From: Helicobacter suis | GTDB taxonomy: Bacteria; Campylobacterota; Campylobacteria; Campylobacterales; Helicobacteraceae | Reading direction: 5' to 3' | DNA length: 64,000 bases | Assembly: GCF_902196125.1 (NCBI RefSeq) | Contig: NZ_CABIKG010000004.1 | Coordinates: forward strand, 1 to 64,000 | In this document: piece by piece, positions 17,261-26,037 of the stretch | How the letters are laid out: every line of letters starts with the position of its first letter | How positions within the stretch are numbered: the stretch's first letter is position 1 | Notes under the pieces: generated by a model | Told to the model about the DNA's origin: nothing | The model's database searches: none | What the model saw: only the letters and a program-made list of their open reading frames with translations | Translations under genes and position numbers: made by a program

Positions 17261-18065
17261 GGCTTTCTCCTAATTCTTGCGCTTGCTCTTGCACTTCCTC
17301 TAAAATTTGCTCAGCCCCACTCACCGCTACCATTTCTTCTACCACTTCTTCTACCACTTCTTCTACCACTTCCTCGCTTTTGCCCACTAATTCGCGCCCT
17401 TCTGTAATGGCCTCTGCCATTTCTTTACAAAATAAAGCAATAGAGCGAATCGCATCATCATTACCCGGAATAGGGTAGTCAACCAAATCTGGATCGCAGT
17501 TAGTATCTAGGGGAGCGATAATAGGAATACCTAATCTTCTAGCCTCAGCAACGGCGATCTTTTCTTTGACTACATCAATAATAAACATCATATCTGGCAT
17601 CTTTTTCATATGGCGCACGCCCCCTAAATACTTCTCTAGCTTTTCCTTTTTGCGCAAGATCATGAGTTTTTCTTTCTTGGTGAGTAGATCAATTTGGCCG
17701 CTATTTTCCATCTCTTCCATGATTTCTAACTTGCGTACAGATTTTCTAATCGTGCTAAAGTTAGTGAGCATGCCGCCTAACCAGCGATAATTAACATAGG
17801 GGACATTAACCTGAGTAGCATACTCTTTTAAAGTGTCGCTAGCTTGCTTTTTAGTGCCTACAAACATGATTGTTTTGCCCTCAGCGCTAGCGTCTCTAAC
17901 GATGTTATAAGTGTAGCGAAAATAGCGCAGGGTTTTTTGTAAGTCTATGATGTGGATATTTTTACGCACACCAAAGATAAAGCGCGCGGTTTTAGGATTC
18001 CAACGCCTTGTTTGGTGGCCAAAATGTACGCCACATTCCAATAAATCTTTCATAGTAATCATCAA
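17253..18065 (-). CDS. rpsB: 30S ribosomal protein S2
   Basis: An assembly protein of the small subunit. The 270 residues show the standard S2 body ([21 protein letters not shown] at the start, [44 protein letters not shown]). The C-terminal extension is acidic and contains three VVEE repeats encoded by a perfect 12-base tandem repeat. Starts at 18065 and 18056 (both ATG) are close; AAGGAG fits the first. The gene has a structured leader (see 18086-18117) and leads rpsB-tsf-metK. Confidence 0.97.
   Translation of the reverse strand: MMITMKDLLECGVHFGHQTRRWNPKTARFIFGVRKNIHIIDLQKTLRYFRYTYNIVRDASAEGKTIMFVGTKKQASDTLKEYATQVNVPYVNYRWLGGMLTNFSTIRKSVRKLEIMEEMENSGQIDLLTKKEKLMILRKKEKLEKYLGGVRHMKKMPDMMFIIDVVKEKIAVAEARRLGIPIIAPLDTNCDPDLVDYPIPGNDDAIRSIALFCKEMAEAITEGRELVGKSEEVVEEVVEEVVEEMVAVSGAEQILEEVQEQAQELGESHE
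17334..17369 (-). repeat. In-frame 12-base tandem repeat in the rpsB tail
   Basis: Three exact copies of ttcttctaccac (+ strand), encoding three VVEE units in the acidic C-terminal tail of S2. Gain or loss of a unit keeps the frame, so copy number can vary without breaking the protein. Confidence 0.9.
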
Positions 18066-18085
18066 TTCTCCTTAAAGTTTGCCTC

Positions 18086-18117
18086 CACGCCCCTTTAACA
18101 CTTTAAGGCTGGGCGTG
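18086..18117 (-). promoter_or_regulatory. Stem-loop in the rpsB leader RNA
   Basis: On the minus strand, CACGCC-CAG-CCTT-(9-base loop)-AAGG-GGCGTG forms a 6+4 bp stem with a one-sided 3-base bulge, 21 bases before the rpsB ATG. Upstream is a -10-like TGCTAAAGT. A bulged stem just ahead of a ribosomal-protein gene suggests autoregulation by S2, known in other bacteria. Here it is inference. Confidence 0.5.
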
Positions 18118-18191
18118 TGTGATTTTGCATAAAGCAAGTGGCGACTTTAGCACAGATAGCCTAAAAAACAACTAAGCTAAGCCACCTAAAG

Positions 18192-18983
18192 CTAATGTTT
18201 AGAATGATGGGGGTGGCCAGTATGTGGGTTGCCCTTGCCTCCGACATAAGAAAGATTGCCATGGGCATCTACATCATAAGCCTGACCAAACCCTTTTACA
18301 AAACGACCCTTGATAAATTCTAATTTGATCAAATGAAAATCTTGCATGTGGCGGATAGTTTCTAGCCCTCTTCCTTTGCCATGTTTATTTAAAAAGCTAT
18401 CATAGACGCGATCAAACTCCGCCCCCCTGTCTATAAAGTGTAGGTGGGTTTTATAGCGCAAACGACGGCGTAAAATGGGGGATTTAGCGCTAGCTTCATC
18501 TTCTAAAAACATGATTTCTACATTGTCTGGGTGGGCTTTAAAGGCTTTAAAATGCTCGGCTACCTCGCTGACATAAATATAAAATTGAGGATGGCCCTCT
18601 AGCTCATCTACTAACAAAGCACTATAAGAACAAACCACTTGATTTTCTGGGCTAAGGCTAGCAATACACACACTGCTAAAGCCGGCACGGAAGTTTTCTA
18701 AATCTTGTTGCACGCCATGTAAATCGGTGGTTTGTGGGATAGAAGTACATAAACTAATAATGGCATCTTTAACCCCATTAAAATCGCTTACTTTAGAGGG
18801 GTAATCAATTTTTAAGCTATTTTGCTTACCCTCTGCGCTGTAGCCAATTTCAATATGCTCAAAGGTGGCTTCTTTTAAATGCACTTCTTGGGCATGTTTA
18901 ACATTTCCAAACTTAGCTAGCAAGGCCTCCATGTCTTTAACATGGTTTTTATTCATGTGATCAAGGATAAATTGCTTATCCAT
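18192..18983 (-). CDS. hugZ: HugZ-type haem oxygenase
   Basis: Degrades haem to release iron, using the split-barrel FMN-binding-like fold of the HugZ family. The 263-residue sequence has the N-terminal FILDHMNKNHVKDMEALLAKFG, a central TDLHGVQQDLENFRAGFSSVCIASL and the C-terminal LIKLEFIKGRFVKGFGQAYDVD, ending in a His-rich tail (HTGHPHHSKH) that may bind metal or haem. An ATG 20 codons upstream is open, but AAGGAG lies 6 bases before ATG 18983, and the family begins there. It has its own transcript, opposite thiS. Iron control is expected, but I see no clear Fur box. Confidence 0.9.
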   Translation of the reverse strand: MDKQFILDHMNKNHVKDMEALLAKFGNVKHAQEVHLKEATFEHIEIGYSAEGKQNSLKIDYPSKVSDFNGVKDAIISLCTSIPQTTDLHGVQQDLENFRAGFSSVCIASLSPENQVVCSYSALLVDELEGHPQFYIYVSEVAEHFKAFKAHPDNVEIMFLEDEASAKSPILRRRLRYKTHLHFIDRGAEFDRVYDSFLNKHGKGRGLETIRHMQDFHLIKLEFIKGRFVKGFGQAYDVDAHGNLSYVGGKGNPHTGHPHHSKH

Positions 18984-19121
18984 ACAAAGCTCCTTATGTT
19001 GGTTTAAAAGCACCATTCTAGCATGGGCAAAATTTATTTTCATTTTAGAAAAATGATTTACAACGCGATTTTAGTACCACTATGCTAGCATGTAATGAAG
19101 AGATTTTTAGAAAGGAGTCTT

Positions 19122-19322
19122 ATGCAGGTGTTTGTCAATGGGCAGGCTAAAGAGTTTGTAGAAGTTTTAAATGTCCATGCGGTTATTAAACAACTAGGGA
19201 TTGAAAAACATGTATGCGCAGTAGCCCTAAATGAAAAGGTAGTTAAAAAAGAGAATTGGGAAAATACAACGCTACAAGAAAACGATCGCTTAGAGTGCTT
19301 GCAGTTTATGGGCGGGGGGTGA
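19122..19322 (+). CDS. thiS: Sulfur carrier protein ThiS
   Basis: A 66-residue ubiquitin-fold protein that carries the thiocarboxylate sulfur for the thiazole ring of thiamine. It begins MQVFVNGQAKEF and ends LQFMGGG; the C-terminal diglycine that is adenylated and thiolated is present with one extra Gly. AAAGGAG four bases before ATG 19122 decides the start over an ATG nine codons upstream. The TGA overlaps the GTG of the next gene. The partner enzymes ThiF, ThiG and ThiH are not in this window, so whether thiamine synthesis is complete cannot be judged here. Confidence 0.85.
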   Translation: MQVFVNGQAKEFVEVLNVHAVIKQLGIEKHVCAVALNEKVVKKENWENTTLQENDRLECLQFMGGG

Positions 19323-20077
19323 GAGTAGCCCAGCCAGTCCTTGAAGGGGCTATTTTTGTATCTGATGTCCACCACCAAGAGGGTTTATCTCACTTCCCCA
19401 ACCTTTTAGATCACCTTCTAGCTAATCCGCCCAGCCAGCTTTTTTTAATGGGGGATATTTTTCAGATTTTAGTAGGCAGTGTCAAAAGTAGTTATAAGCC
19501 TTATATCCGTATTTTAGAACAACTAGAATTACTTAGCCAAAAAAGTACCCTTTTTTATTTTGAGGGCAACCACGATTTTGGATTAGACCAACTTCCCTAC
19601 TTAAAAAATATCCAAATTTATCCTAGAAAGATCCAGCCCATTCCCTTTATTTGCCAACATAAACTCTTTTTATTAGCCCATGGGGATTTATTTTTAAAAT
19701 GGGGGTATGAAATTTATATTAGGCTTTTATCTAGCCGGTTTTCTATCAAGACTTTAGGATTTTTAGATCAAATAATCCCCCTTTATGCCCCCCTTACAGC
19801 CCCTATTTATCGTAAGAAAATTAGATCTCTAAGACCAAATCAAGAAGTCTTTAAAGACTTTAGTAAGCAACGCCTAGCTTGCTATAAACATTGGCGCAAT
19901 AAGATCGCCCCTACGCTTGATTTAGGCGGTGTTATTGAGGGGCATTTTCACATCGGCCGTTTTTATAAGTCTAATCAAGATTTGTTGTATATAGCTTTGC
20001 CCTCTTTTTATCATAACCAAGAAATTTGCCAATACACAGGGATTAAAACAGGGTTACAAATCCGCTGTTTAAACTAA
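19319..20077 (+). CDS. LpxH-like metallophosphoesterase
   Basis: A 252-residue calcineurin-like phosphoesterase resembling UDP-2,3-diacylglucosamine hydrolases of lipid A synthesis. The metal-binding motifs occur in order: FVSDVHHQEG, MGDIFQ, GNHDFGL, AHGD and GHFHIG. The GTG start at 19319 overlaps the thiS stop (GTGA), and the G-rich run just before it can serve as ribosome-binding site. Starting there places SDVH at residue 15, as expected. The lipid A role is inferred from motif order; a generic phosphohydrolase is possible. It ends 49 bases before cheV. Confidence 0.8.
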   Translation: MRVAQPVLEGAIFVSDVHHQEGLSHFPNLLDHLLANPPSQLFLMGDIFQILVGSVKSSYKPYIRILEQLELLSQKSTLFYFEGNHDFGLDQLPYLKNIQIYPRKIQPIPFICQHKLFLLAHGDLFLKWGYEIYIRLLSSRFSIKTLGFLDQIIPLYAPLTAPIYRKKIRSLRPNQEVFKDFSKQRLACYKHWRNKIAPTLDLGGVIEGHFHIGRFYKSNQDLLYIALPSFYHNQEICQYTGIKTGLQIRCLN

Positions 20078-20126
20078 TAGAAATTAGGGTAAAATCAAGC
20101 CATTAAACCACCCAATAGGAATAATT

Positions 20127-21062
20127 TTGACAGAGCAAAGTTTAGATACGGCGTTGAATTTAGGAGAAATTGAGTTGGTGGATTTTAGAATTTTTGGCTT
20201 GCAGGGGGATAAACCCTATGAGGGCATTTATGGAATCAATGTTTCTAAAGTACAAGAAATTATCATGATGCCTGAAATCTTTGAATTCCCCACCAATTTA
20301 AACTATATCTTAGGTGTTTTTGATCTGCGCTCTACAATCATTCCTCTAATTGATCTATCTACTTGGCTTGGGATTGTCCCTGATGAAAAGCGCGTTGTAG
20401 AAAAAGTGGTGGTGATCACTGAATTTAGCAATGTCAAAATGGGTTTTGTGGTGCATGAAGCCAAACGCATCCGCCGCATTGATTGGAGTGATGTAGAACC
20501 GGCTACTTTTAGCTCGCATAATACGGTAGATGGCAATAAGATCACAGGAATTACCAAAGTTGAGGGCGATAAGACTTTGCTTATTTTAGATTTAGAAAGT
20601 ATTTTAGATGATTTAGAACTCCATGTGGCTGAACCTAAGAAAGAATCACAAAAACAGCAGATTAAAAAGTTTGAGGGGACTGTTTTATTTGTAGATGATA
20701 GCAGGACTGCTAGGAAAGCCATTAAACACGCTTTATTAAAACTAGGTTTTGATGTGGTGGAGGCTGTAGATGGTAAAGATGGGTTAGAGAAGTTAGAAAA
20801 ACTCTATGAGCAGTATCAAGAGAATTTAACCAAACACCTTAAATTAATCGTGTCTGATGTGGAGATGCCTAAAATGGATGGGTATCATTTCTTTTCTAAA
20901 ATCCAAGAGGACGCCCGCTTTGCTAATATCCCGGTGATTTTTAATTCTTCTATCTGTGATGATTATAGCGCGCAAAAGGCTTTAGATTTAGGGGCTAAGG
21001 GCTATTTGGTTAAATTTGATGCTAATCGCTTTATAGATGAGGTGAGCCGGGTTCTGGGTTAA
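20127..21062 (+). CDS. cheV: Chemotaxis coupling protein CheV (CheW-receiver)
   Basis: Links chemoreceptors to the kinase CheA and carries a phospho-receiver that tunes the coupling. Residues ~15-165 are a CheW domain (YGINVSKVQEII, YILGVFDLRSTIIPLIDL). Residues ~190-311 are a receiver with the acidic pair in LFVDDSR, the phospho-acceptor Asp of VSDVEMPKMDG and the Lys of YLVKFD. The TTG start follows AGGAA by 5 bases. The order cheV-cheA-cheW equals H. pylori cheV3-cheAY-cheW, so this is probably the CheV3 orthologue. TAAAAT at 20090-20095 is a possible -10. Confidence 0.93.
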   Translation: MTEQSLDTALNLGEIELVDFRIFGLQGDKPYEGIYGINVSKVQEIIMMPEIFEFPTNLNYILGVFDLRSTIIPLIDLSTWLGIVPDEKRVVEKVVVITEFSNVKMGFVVHEAKRIRRIDWSDVEPATFSSHNTVDGNKITGITKVEGDKTLLILDLESILDDLELHVAEPKKESQKQQIKKFEGTVLFVDDSRTARKAIKHALLKLGFDVVEAVDGKDGLEKLEKLYEQYQENLTKHLKLIVSDVEMPKMDGYHFFSKIQEDARFANIPVIFNSSICDDYSAQKALDLGAKGYLVKFDANRFIDEVSRVLG

Positions 21063-21108
21063 GTGGGCAATTAAGTATAATACAACATCAAAAAATTAGA
21101 GGTGCTTA

Positions 21109-23460
21109 ATGGATGATATGAAAGAAATCATGGAGGACTTCTTAGTAGAAGCCTTTGAAATGAATGAACAACTCGATCAGGATTTAGTGGAGTTAGAGCA
21201 TAATCCTGAAGACCCAGATTTATTAAACCGCATTTTTAGGGTAGCACACACTATCAAAGGCTCTAGTTCCTTTCTTAATTTAGATACCCTAACCCATTTA
21301 ACCCACAACATGGAAGATGTGCTTAATCGCGCGCGCAAAAACGAATTAAAGATCACGCCTGATGTGATGGATGTGGTGTTGCGCTCGGTAGATTTGATGA
21401 AAACTTTACTTGTAACTATCCGCAATACCGGTAGTGATGCTAATTCTGGGGTGGATATTTCAGATGTGGTTAAAAAATTACAAGCCATCGCACAAAGCCC
21501 GGAAGCAGGAGCGCAAGAAGCAGAGGCTCAACCAAGTGTACAAACTCCCCCACAAGAAACCCCCCCACAAGAGAGTACAGCTCAAGCACCTCAAGGAGCA
21601 GATAATCCTTTAGCAAATGAGCCAGAACCAGATCTAGCTAAGATGAGTCCAGAAGAGGTAGAAAAAGAGATCGCCCGCTTGTTGCAGTTGCGCCAAGAAG
21701 CAGATAAAGCCCGCCGTGCCCAGAAAAAAGAGCAAGCCGCTAAAAACCCCCCACCCCCTCCTCCACCCCCTAAAGCCCCTCCAAAAGCTGCCCCCGCTGC
21801 TAAAGGCACTAAAGAAAAATCTGTAGCTATTGGGGTGGAGCAAACGGTACGCGTAGATGTGGGGCGACTTGATCACCTCATGAATTTAATTGGGGAGTTA
21901 GTGTTAGGCAAAAACCGCTTGATTCGCATTTATGGAGATGTGGAGGAACGCTATGATGGGGAAAAATTCTTAGAAGAGCTTAACCAAGTGGTTTCTTCTA
22001 TTTCAGCTGTAACTACAGATTTACAATTAGCGGTGATGAAAACTAGAATGCAACCCATTGGTAAGGTGTTTAATAAATTCCCGCGCATGGTACGCGATTT
22101 GAGTCGCGAACTAGGTAAAAGCATTGAACTAGCTATTGATGGGGAGGAAACAGAGTTAGATAAATCCATTGTAGAGGAAATTGGCGATCCGCTTATCCAT
22201 ATAATCCGTAATTCTTGCGACCATGGGATTGAAAAACCTGAAGATCGCAAAATGTTAGGCAAACCTGAAACTGGGCGCGTAGAACTAAGTGCTTATAATG
22301 AGGGCAATCATATCGTGATTAAAATCACTGATGATGGGGCAGGAATGGATCCGGAGAAGCTTAAGGCAAAGGCTATAGAAAAAGGCATTATTACTGAGCG
22401 CGATGCAGCCGCTATGACGGATAAAGAAGCGCTTAACATCGTTTTTAAACCGGGTTTTTCTACGGCTAAAGTGGTGAGTAATGTCTCTGGGCGGGGTGTG
22501 GGAATGGATGTGGTAAAAACCAATATTGAAAAACTCAATGGGATTATTGAGCTAGAATCACAAGTGGGTGTTGGCACAGTTGAAAAACTTAAAATTCCAT
22601 TAACTTTAGCCATTATCCAAGCCTTGTTAGTGGGTGTGCAAGAAGAATACTACGCCATTCCACTTTCATCGGTGCTTGAAACCGTGCGTATTAGCCAAGA
22701 TGAAATTTATAGCGTTGATGGAAAAAGTGTGTTGCGTTTGCGCGATGAAGTACTTTCTTTGGTGCGTTTAGCTGATATTTTTAAAGTGGATGCGATCTTA
22801 GAAGGCTCTAAAGAGGTGTATGTGGTGATCATCGGGCTAGCCGATCAAAAAATCGGGGTGATTGTGGATTATTTAATTGGCCAAGAGGAAGTGGTGATTA
22901 AATCTTTGGGCTATTATCTTAAAAGCACTAAAGGCATTGCAGGGGCGACGGTGCGTGGTGATGGCAAAATTACTTTAATTGTAGATGTGGGCACAATGAT
23001 GGAAATGGCTAAAAATGTAAAGGTAAATGTCAATAGCCTTATTGATCAAGCCCAAAATTCTAATGCCAAAAACGCGCCTAGTGATTATATAGTCTTAGCC
23101 ATTGATGATAGCAGTACCGACCGGGCGATGATGCGCAAATCTCTTAAACCTCTAGGGGTTACCGTGCTAGAAGCAACCAATGGATTAGAGGGGCTAGAAA
23201 TGGTTAAAAATGCTGATAAAGTCCCAGATGCCGTACTAGTAGATATTGAAATGCCTAAGATGGACGGTTATACCTTTGCCTCTGAGGTGCGCAAATACAA
23301 TAAATACAAAAACTTACCCCTCATTGCCGTAACTTCTAGGGTTACTAAAACCGATCGTATCCGTGGGGTAGAAAGTGGCATGACTGAATACATCACTAAG
23401 CCTTATAGCCCGGAATATCTAGCCAATGTGGTTAAACGAAGCATTAAATTAGAGGATTAA
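21109..23460 (+). CDS. cheA: Chemotaxis histidine kinase fused to a receiver (CheA-Y)
   Basis: A 783-residue kinase. Domains in order: HPt with the phosphorylated His47 (RVAHTIKGSSSFL), a Pro/Ala/Gln-rich linker (about 130-240, including a run of prolines), the dimerisation/P3 helices, an ATPase domain (IIRNSCDHGIE, DDGAGMD, GRGVGMDVV), a CheW-like regulatory domain, and a C-terminal receiver (LAIDDSSTD, LVDIEMPKMDG, YITKPYS) that probably acts as a phosphate sink, as proposed for CheAY. The free CheY is not in this window. TATAAT at 21076-21081 suggests a promoter of its own inside the cluster. Confidence 0.96.
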   Translation: MDDMKEIMEDFLVEAFEMNEQLDQDLVELEHNPEDPDLLNRIFRVAHTIKGSSSFLNLDTLTHLTHNMEDVLNRARKNELKITPDVMDVVLRSVDLMKTLLVTIRNTGSDANSGVDISDVVKKLQAIAQSPEAGAQEAEAQPSVQTPPQETPPQESTAQAPQGADNPLANEPEPDLAKMSPEEVEKEIARLLQLRQEADKARRAQKKEQAAKNPPPPPPPPKAPPKAAPAAKGTKEKSVAIGVEQTVRVDVGRLDHLMNLIGELVLGKNRLIRIYGDVEERYDGEKFLEELNQVVSSISAVTTDLQLAVMKTRMQPIGKVFNKFPRMVRDLSRELGKSIELAIDGEETELDKSIVEEIGDPLIHIIRNSCDHGIEKPEDRKMLGKPETGRVELSAYNEGNHIVIKITDDGAGMDPEKLKAKAIEKGIITERDAAAMTDKEALNIVFKPGFSTAKVVSNVSGRGVGMDVVKTNIEKLNGIIELESQVGVGTVEKLKIPLTLAIIQALLVGVQEEYYAIPLSSVLETVRISQDEIYSVDGKSVLRLRDEVLSLVRLADIFKVDAILEGSKEVYVVIIGLADQKIGVIVDYLIGQEEVVIKSLGYYLKSTKGIAGATVRGDGKITLIVDVGTMMEMAKNVKVNVNSLIDQAQNSNAKNAPSDYIVLAIDDSSTDRAMMRKSLKPLGVTVLEATNGLEGLEMVKNADKVPDAVLVDIEMPKMDGYTFASEVRKYNKYKNLPLIAVTSRVTKTDRIRGVESGMTEYITKPYSPEYLANVVKRSIKLED

Positions 23461-23469
23461 GGAGAATAC

Positions 23470-23976
23470 ATGCAGCAAGATACAATGGCATTAAAAGAGC
23501 TGTTTGAAAAGCAAAAGAAAGGGGATAAGGAGGAAAAGCCGGAGGAAAGCGAGGAAATATTACAATTCATCGGCTTTATTATTGGCAATGAGGAATATGC
23601 TATCCCCATTCTTAATATTTTAGAAATTGTTAAACCCATTGGTTATACACGCGTACCAGAAACGCCTAACTATGTTTTAGGCGTGTTTAATTTGCGGGGT
23701 AATGTTTTCCCCCTCATTAGTTTACGGATTAAATTTGGATTGCCCCCTGAAAAACTCAATAAAGACATGCGTTATTTAGTGGTGCGCCATAACGATCAAA
23801 TCGCCGGGTTTTATATTGATCGCTTAACAGAGGCAATTCGCATTAAACAATCCGATATTGATCCGGTACCTGAAACCCTTTTAGAAAATAACCAGCTAAT
23901 CTATGGCATTGGCAAGCGAGAGGATAAATTGGTTTCTATTTTAAAAGTAGAAGAAATCTTGAAAAAAGATTTCTAA
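23470..23976 (+). CDS. cheW: Chemotaxis coupling protein CheW
   Basis: A 168-residue adaptor between receptors and CheA. After a charged lead (KQKKGDKEEKPEESEE) comes the CheW fold: FIGFIIGNEEYAIPI, NYVLGVFNLRGNVFPLISLR, a central GFYIDRLTEAIR and the end SILKVEEILKK. GGAG precedes the ATG, 9 bases after the cheA stop. It forms the core array with CheA, CheV and the chemoreceptor encoded next. Confidence 0.96.
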   Translation: MQQDTMALKELFEKQKKGDKEEKPEESEEILQFIGFIIGNEEYAIPILNILEIVKPIGYTRVPETPNYVLGVFNLRGNVFPLISLRIKFGLPPEKLNKDMRYLVVRHNDQIAGFYIDRLTEAIRIKQSDIDPVPETLLENNQLIYGIGKREDKLVSILKVEEILKKDF

Positions 23977-23991
23977 TACAGGGTAATTTAA

Positions 23992-26037
23992 ATGAATGCA
24001 CTGCTTTCTAAACTAAAGATTAGTACAAAAATCGTTGTGAGTGTGTGTTTTATTGTAGTGCTAGGGATTGCAATTTTAGGTTTTATTGTGAGTACTAAGG
24101 TGCGCAACACAACAAGGGTAAATACCATTGAAGTTTTGAGTTCTGAAATTGAAGAGGGCGCATCGCGTCTGCAGAGAAATATTAATAGAATGTTTGTTGC
24201 GCTTAAAAATTTAAATATGGATTTGGCCTCCCTTGATTTAGCCCATAATGAAAAAGAACGGGATAGATTAATGAAGCGGTTTTTAAACGACGAGCACCAT
24301 GTTAAAGTGGTTAGTGTTTCTTCTTTTAATAGCCCTAATGATTTTTACATGGCACGCCGCATAGGAAAATCTATTGAAATTTCAAAAACTAATAACTCTT
24401 ATAACCCAGATATTTATCACAAAGTACTACAAGATCATAGCCTGCATAAAGGTAACCCCCATTTTAGAAAGATTGATGGTGAAACGGTTTATGGTTTTGA
24501 TTTTGGCATACCTTTAAAAAAGGTACAAAATGGTAGTGCTAAAGTAGTGGGTGTGATGATTGCCTTTGTGAGTATTGATAGTTTTAGTGATATGATCTTG
24601 CGCGAGAAAAAAGATACCTTTTTAATGCAAGAGAGTGGGTATTTATTGCTTATTTATAGTGAAAAACTTCAGGGTAAACTTTTAGACGAGGTTAATCCTG
24701 ATCCTTCAGCAAAACAAGTTGTCAATTTAACACGAGAAGGGTATTCAGGGGCTATAGATTACCATGCCTTGCGTACTAATAAAGATAGCTTTTTATTTAT
24801 TAAAAGCTTTGATATTTTTGACAAAGTGGATTCGGGTGGTTTTAAATTTAACTGGGCTTTGGCTAGATTTGTGAGTAGAGATGAAGTTTTTGCCGTCGCT
24901 TATGAATTACAGAAATTGATTTTAATTGCCGGTAGTGTTGTGGTGCTTATTTTAATCGTTGCTGTATATTTACTAGTGCGTTATTTAGTGGGTAACCGTA
25001 TCGTGGTGGTTTCTACTACGCTAGATGGGTTTTTTAGATTGCTAAATGATCCTAAAAAGGGCGGTGATGTCCATATTGTTAAGACAAATGTACTTGATGA
25101 AATTGGGCGCATGCAACAATCCATTAATAAAAATGTTTTAAGAATCCATGAAAATACCAAAGCGGATAATACAACCATTGAGGATATGTTAAATGTGGTG
25201 CGCCACATTAAAGAGGGGGATTTTACCCAAAAGATTACAGCTATCCCTAATAGCCCAAGCTTACTCCAACTTAAAGAACTTTTTAATGATGTGATTATCT
25301 ATCTGCAGCAACATATTGGCTCACACATGCAAGTGATCAACCAAGCCTTTGAGCGTTATAAGGTTTTAGACTTCACACAGGGCATTACTAACCCCTCTGG
25401 GGATATGGAAAAGGCTATTGATGATTTAGGGGCAGAAATTAAAAGAATGTTGCGCACTTCTTTAGACTTTGCTAGCGCGCTCACTCAAGAATCACAGGGG
25501 CTAAAAACCTGTGTAGATAATCTAACTAGTAGCGCTAACCAACAAAATAAGAACTTGCTACACACTTCTAAATCCATAGAGGCCATTACAGAAAGCATTG
25601 CTAGCATTAGCCAAAAAAGTGAGGGAATGATCGCACAAGGTCAGGATATTAGAAATATTGTAGAAATTATTAAAGATATTGCCGATCAAACTAATTTATT
25701 AGCCCTTAATGCGGCTATTGAGGCCGCACGCGCAGGCGAACATGGTAGAGGTTTTGCGGTGGTGGCTGATGAGGTGAGAAAACTTGCCGAGCGCACGCAA
25801 AAATCCTTAGGAGAAATTGAATCTAATATCAATGTTTTATTACAAAGTATTGCCGATGCTTCTGAATCTATTAAAATGCAAAGCCAGAGTGTGGAGGAAA
25901 TCAACGCCTCTTTAGAAACTTTCAAACAAGACACACAGAATAATTTAAATATCGCTCACACTTCCCTAGAAGTGGGTAATAACATTGATCACATTTCTAA
26001 AGACATTTTAGAGGACGCCAATAAGAAGAAATTTTAA
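23992..26037 (+). CDS. Methyl-accepting chemotaxis protein (TlpA/TlpC-like)
   Basis: A 681-residue transmembrane chemoreceptor. Membrane segment 1 spans about residues 13-33. A large periplasmic sensor of ~265 residues follows, probably a double-Cache domain ([32 protein letters not shown]). Membrane segment 2 is at about 306-327, followed by HAMP-like and helical regions. The hairpin tip that binds CheA/CheW is perfectly conserved ([36 protein letters not shown], split here by no change). It ends [10 protein letters not shown], as H. pylori TlpA/TlpC do, and lacks a CheR-binding pentapeptide. The gene lies directly after cheW, where H. pylori has none, and shares TAATG with the next gene. 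The ligand is unknown. Confidence 0.92.
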   Translation: MNALLSKLKISTKIVVSVCFIVVLGIAILGFIVSTKVRNTTRVNTIEVLSSEIEEGASRLQRNINRMFVALKNLNMDLASLDLAHNEKERDRLMKRFLNDEHHVKVVSVSSFNSPNDFYMARRIGKSIEISKTNNSYNPDIYHKVLQDHSLHKGNPHFRKIDGETVYGFDFGIPLKKVQNGSAKVVGVMIAFVSIDSFSDMILREKKDTFLMQESGYLLLIYSEKLQGKLLDEVNPDPSAKQVVNLTREGYSGAIDYHALRTNKDSFLFIKSFDIFDKVDSGGFKFNWALARFVSRDEVFAVAYELQKLILIAGSVVVLILIVAVYLLVRYLVGNRIVVVSTTLDGFFRLLNDPKKGGDVHIVKTNVLDEIGRMQQSINKNVLRIHENTKADNTTIEDMLNVVRHIKEGDFTQKITAIPNSPSLLQLKELFNDVIIYLQQHIGSHMQVINQAFERYKVLDFTQGITNPSGDMEKAIDDLGAEIKRMLRTSLDFASALTQESQGLKTCVDNLTSSANQQNKNLLHTSKSIEAITESIASISQKSEGMIAQGQDIRNIVEIIKDIADQTNLLALNAAIEAARAGEHGRGFAVVADEVRKLAERTQKSLGEIESNINVLLQSIADASESIKMQSQSVEEINASLETFKQDTQNNLNIAHTSLEVGNNIDHISKDILEDANKKKF

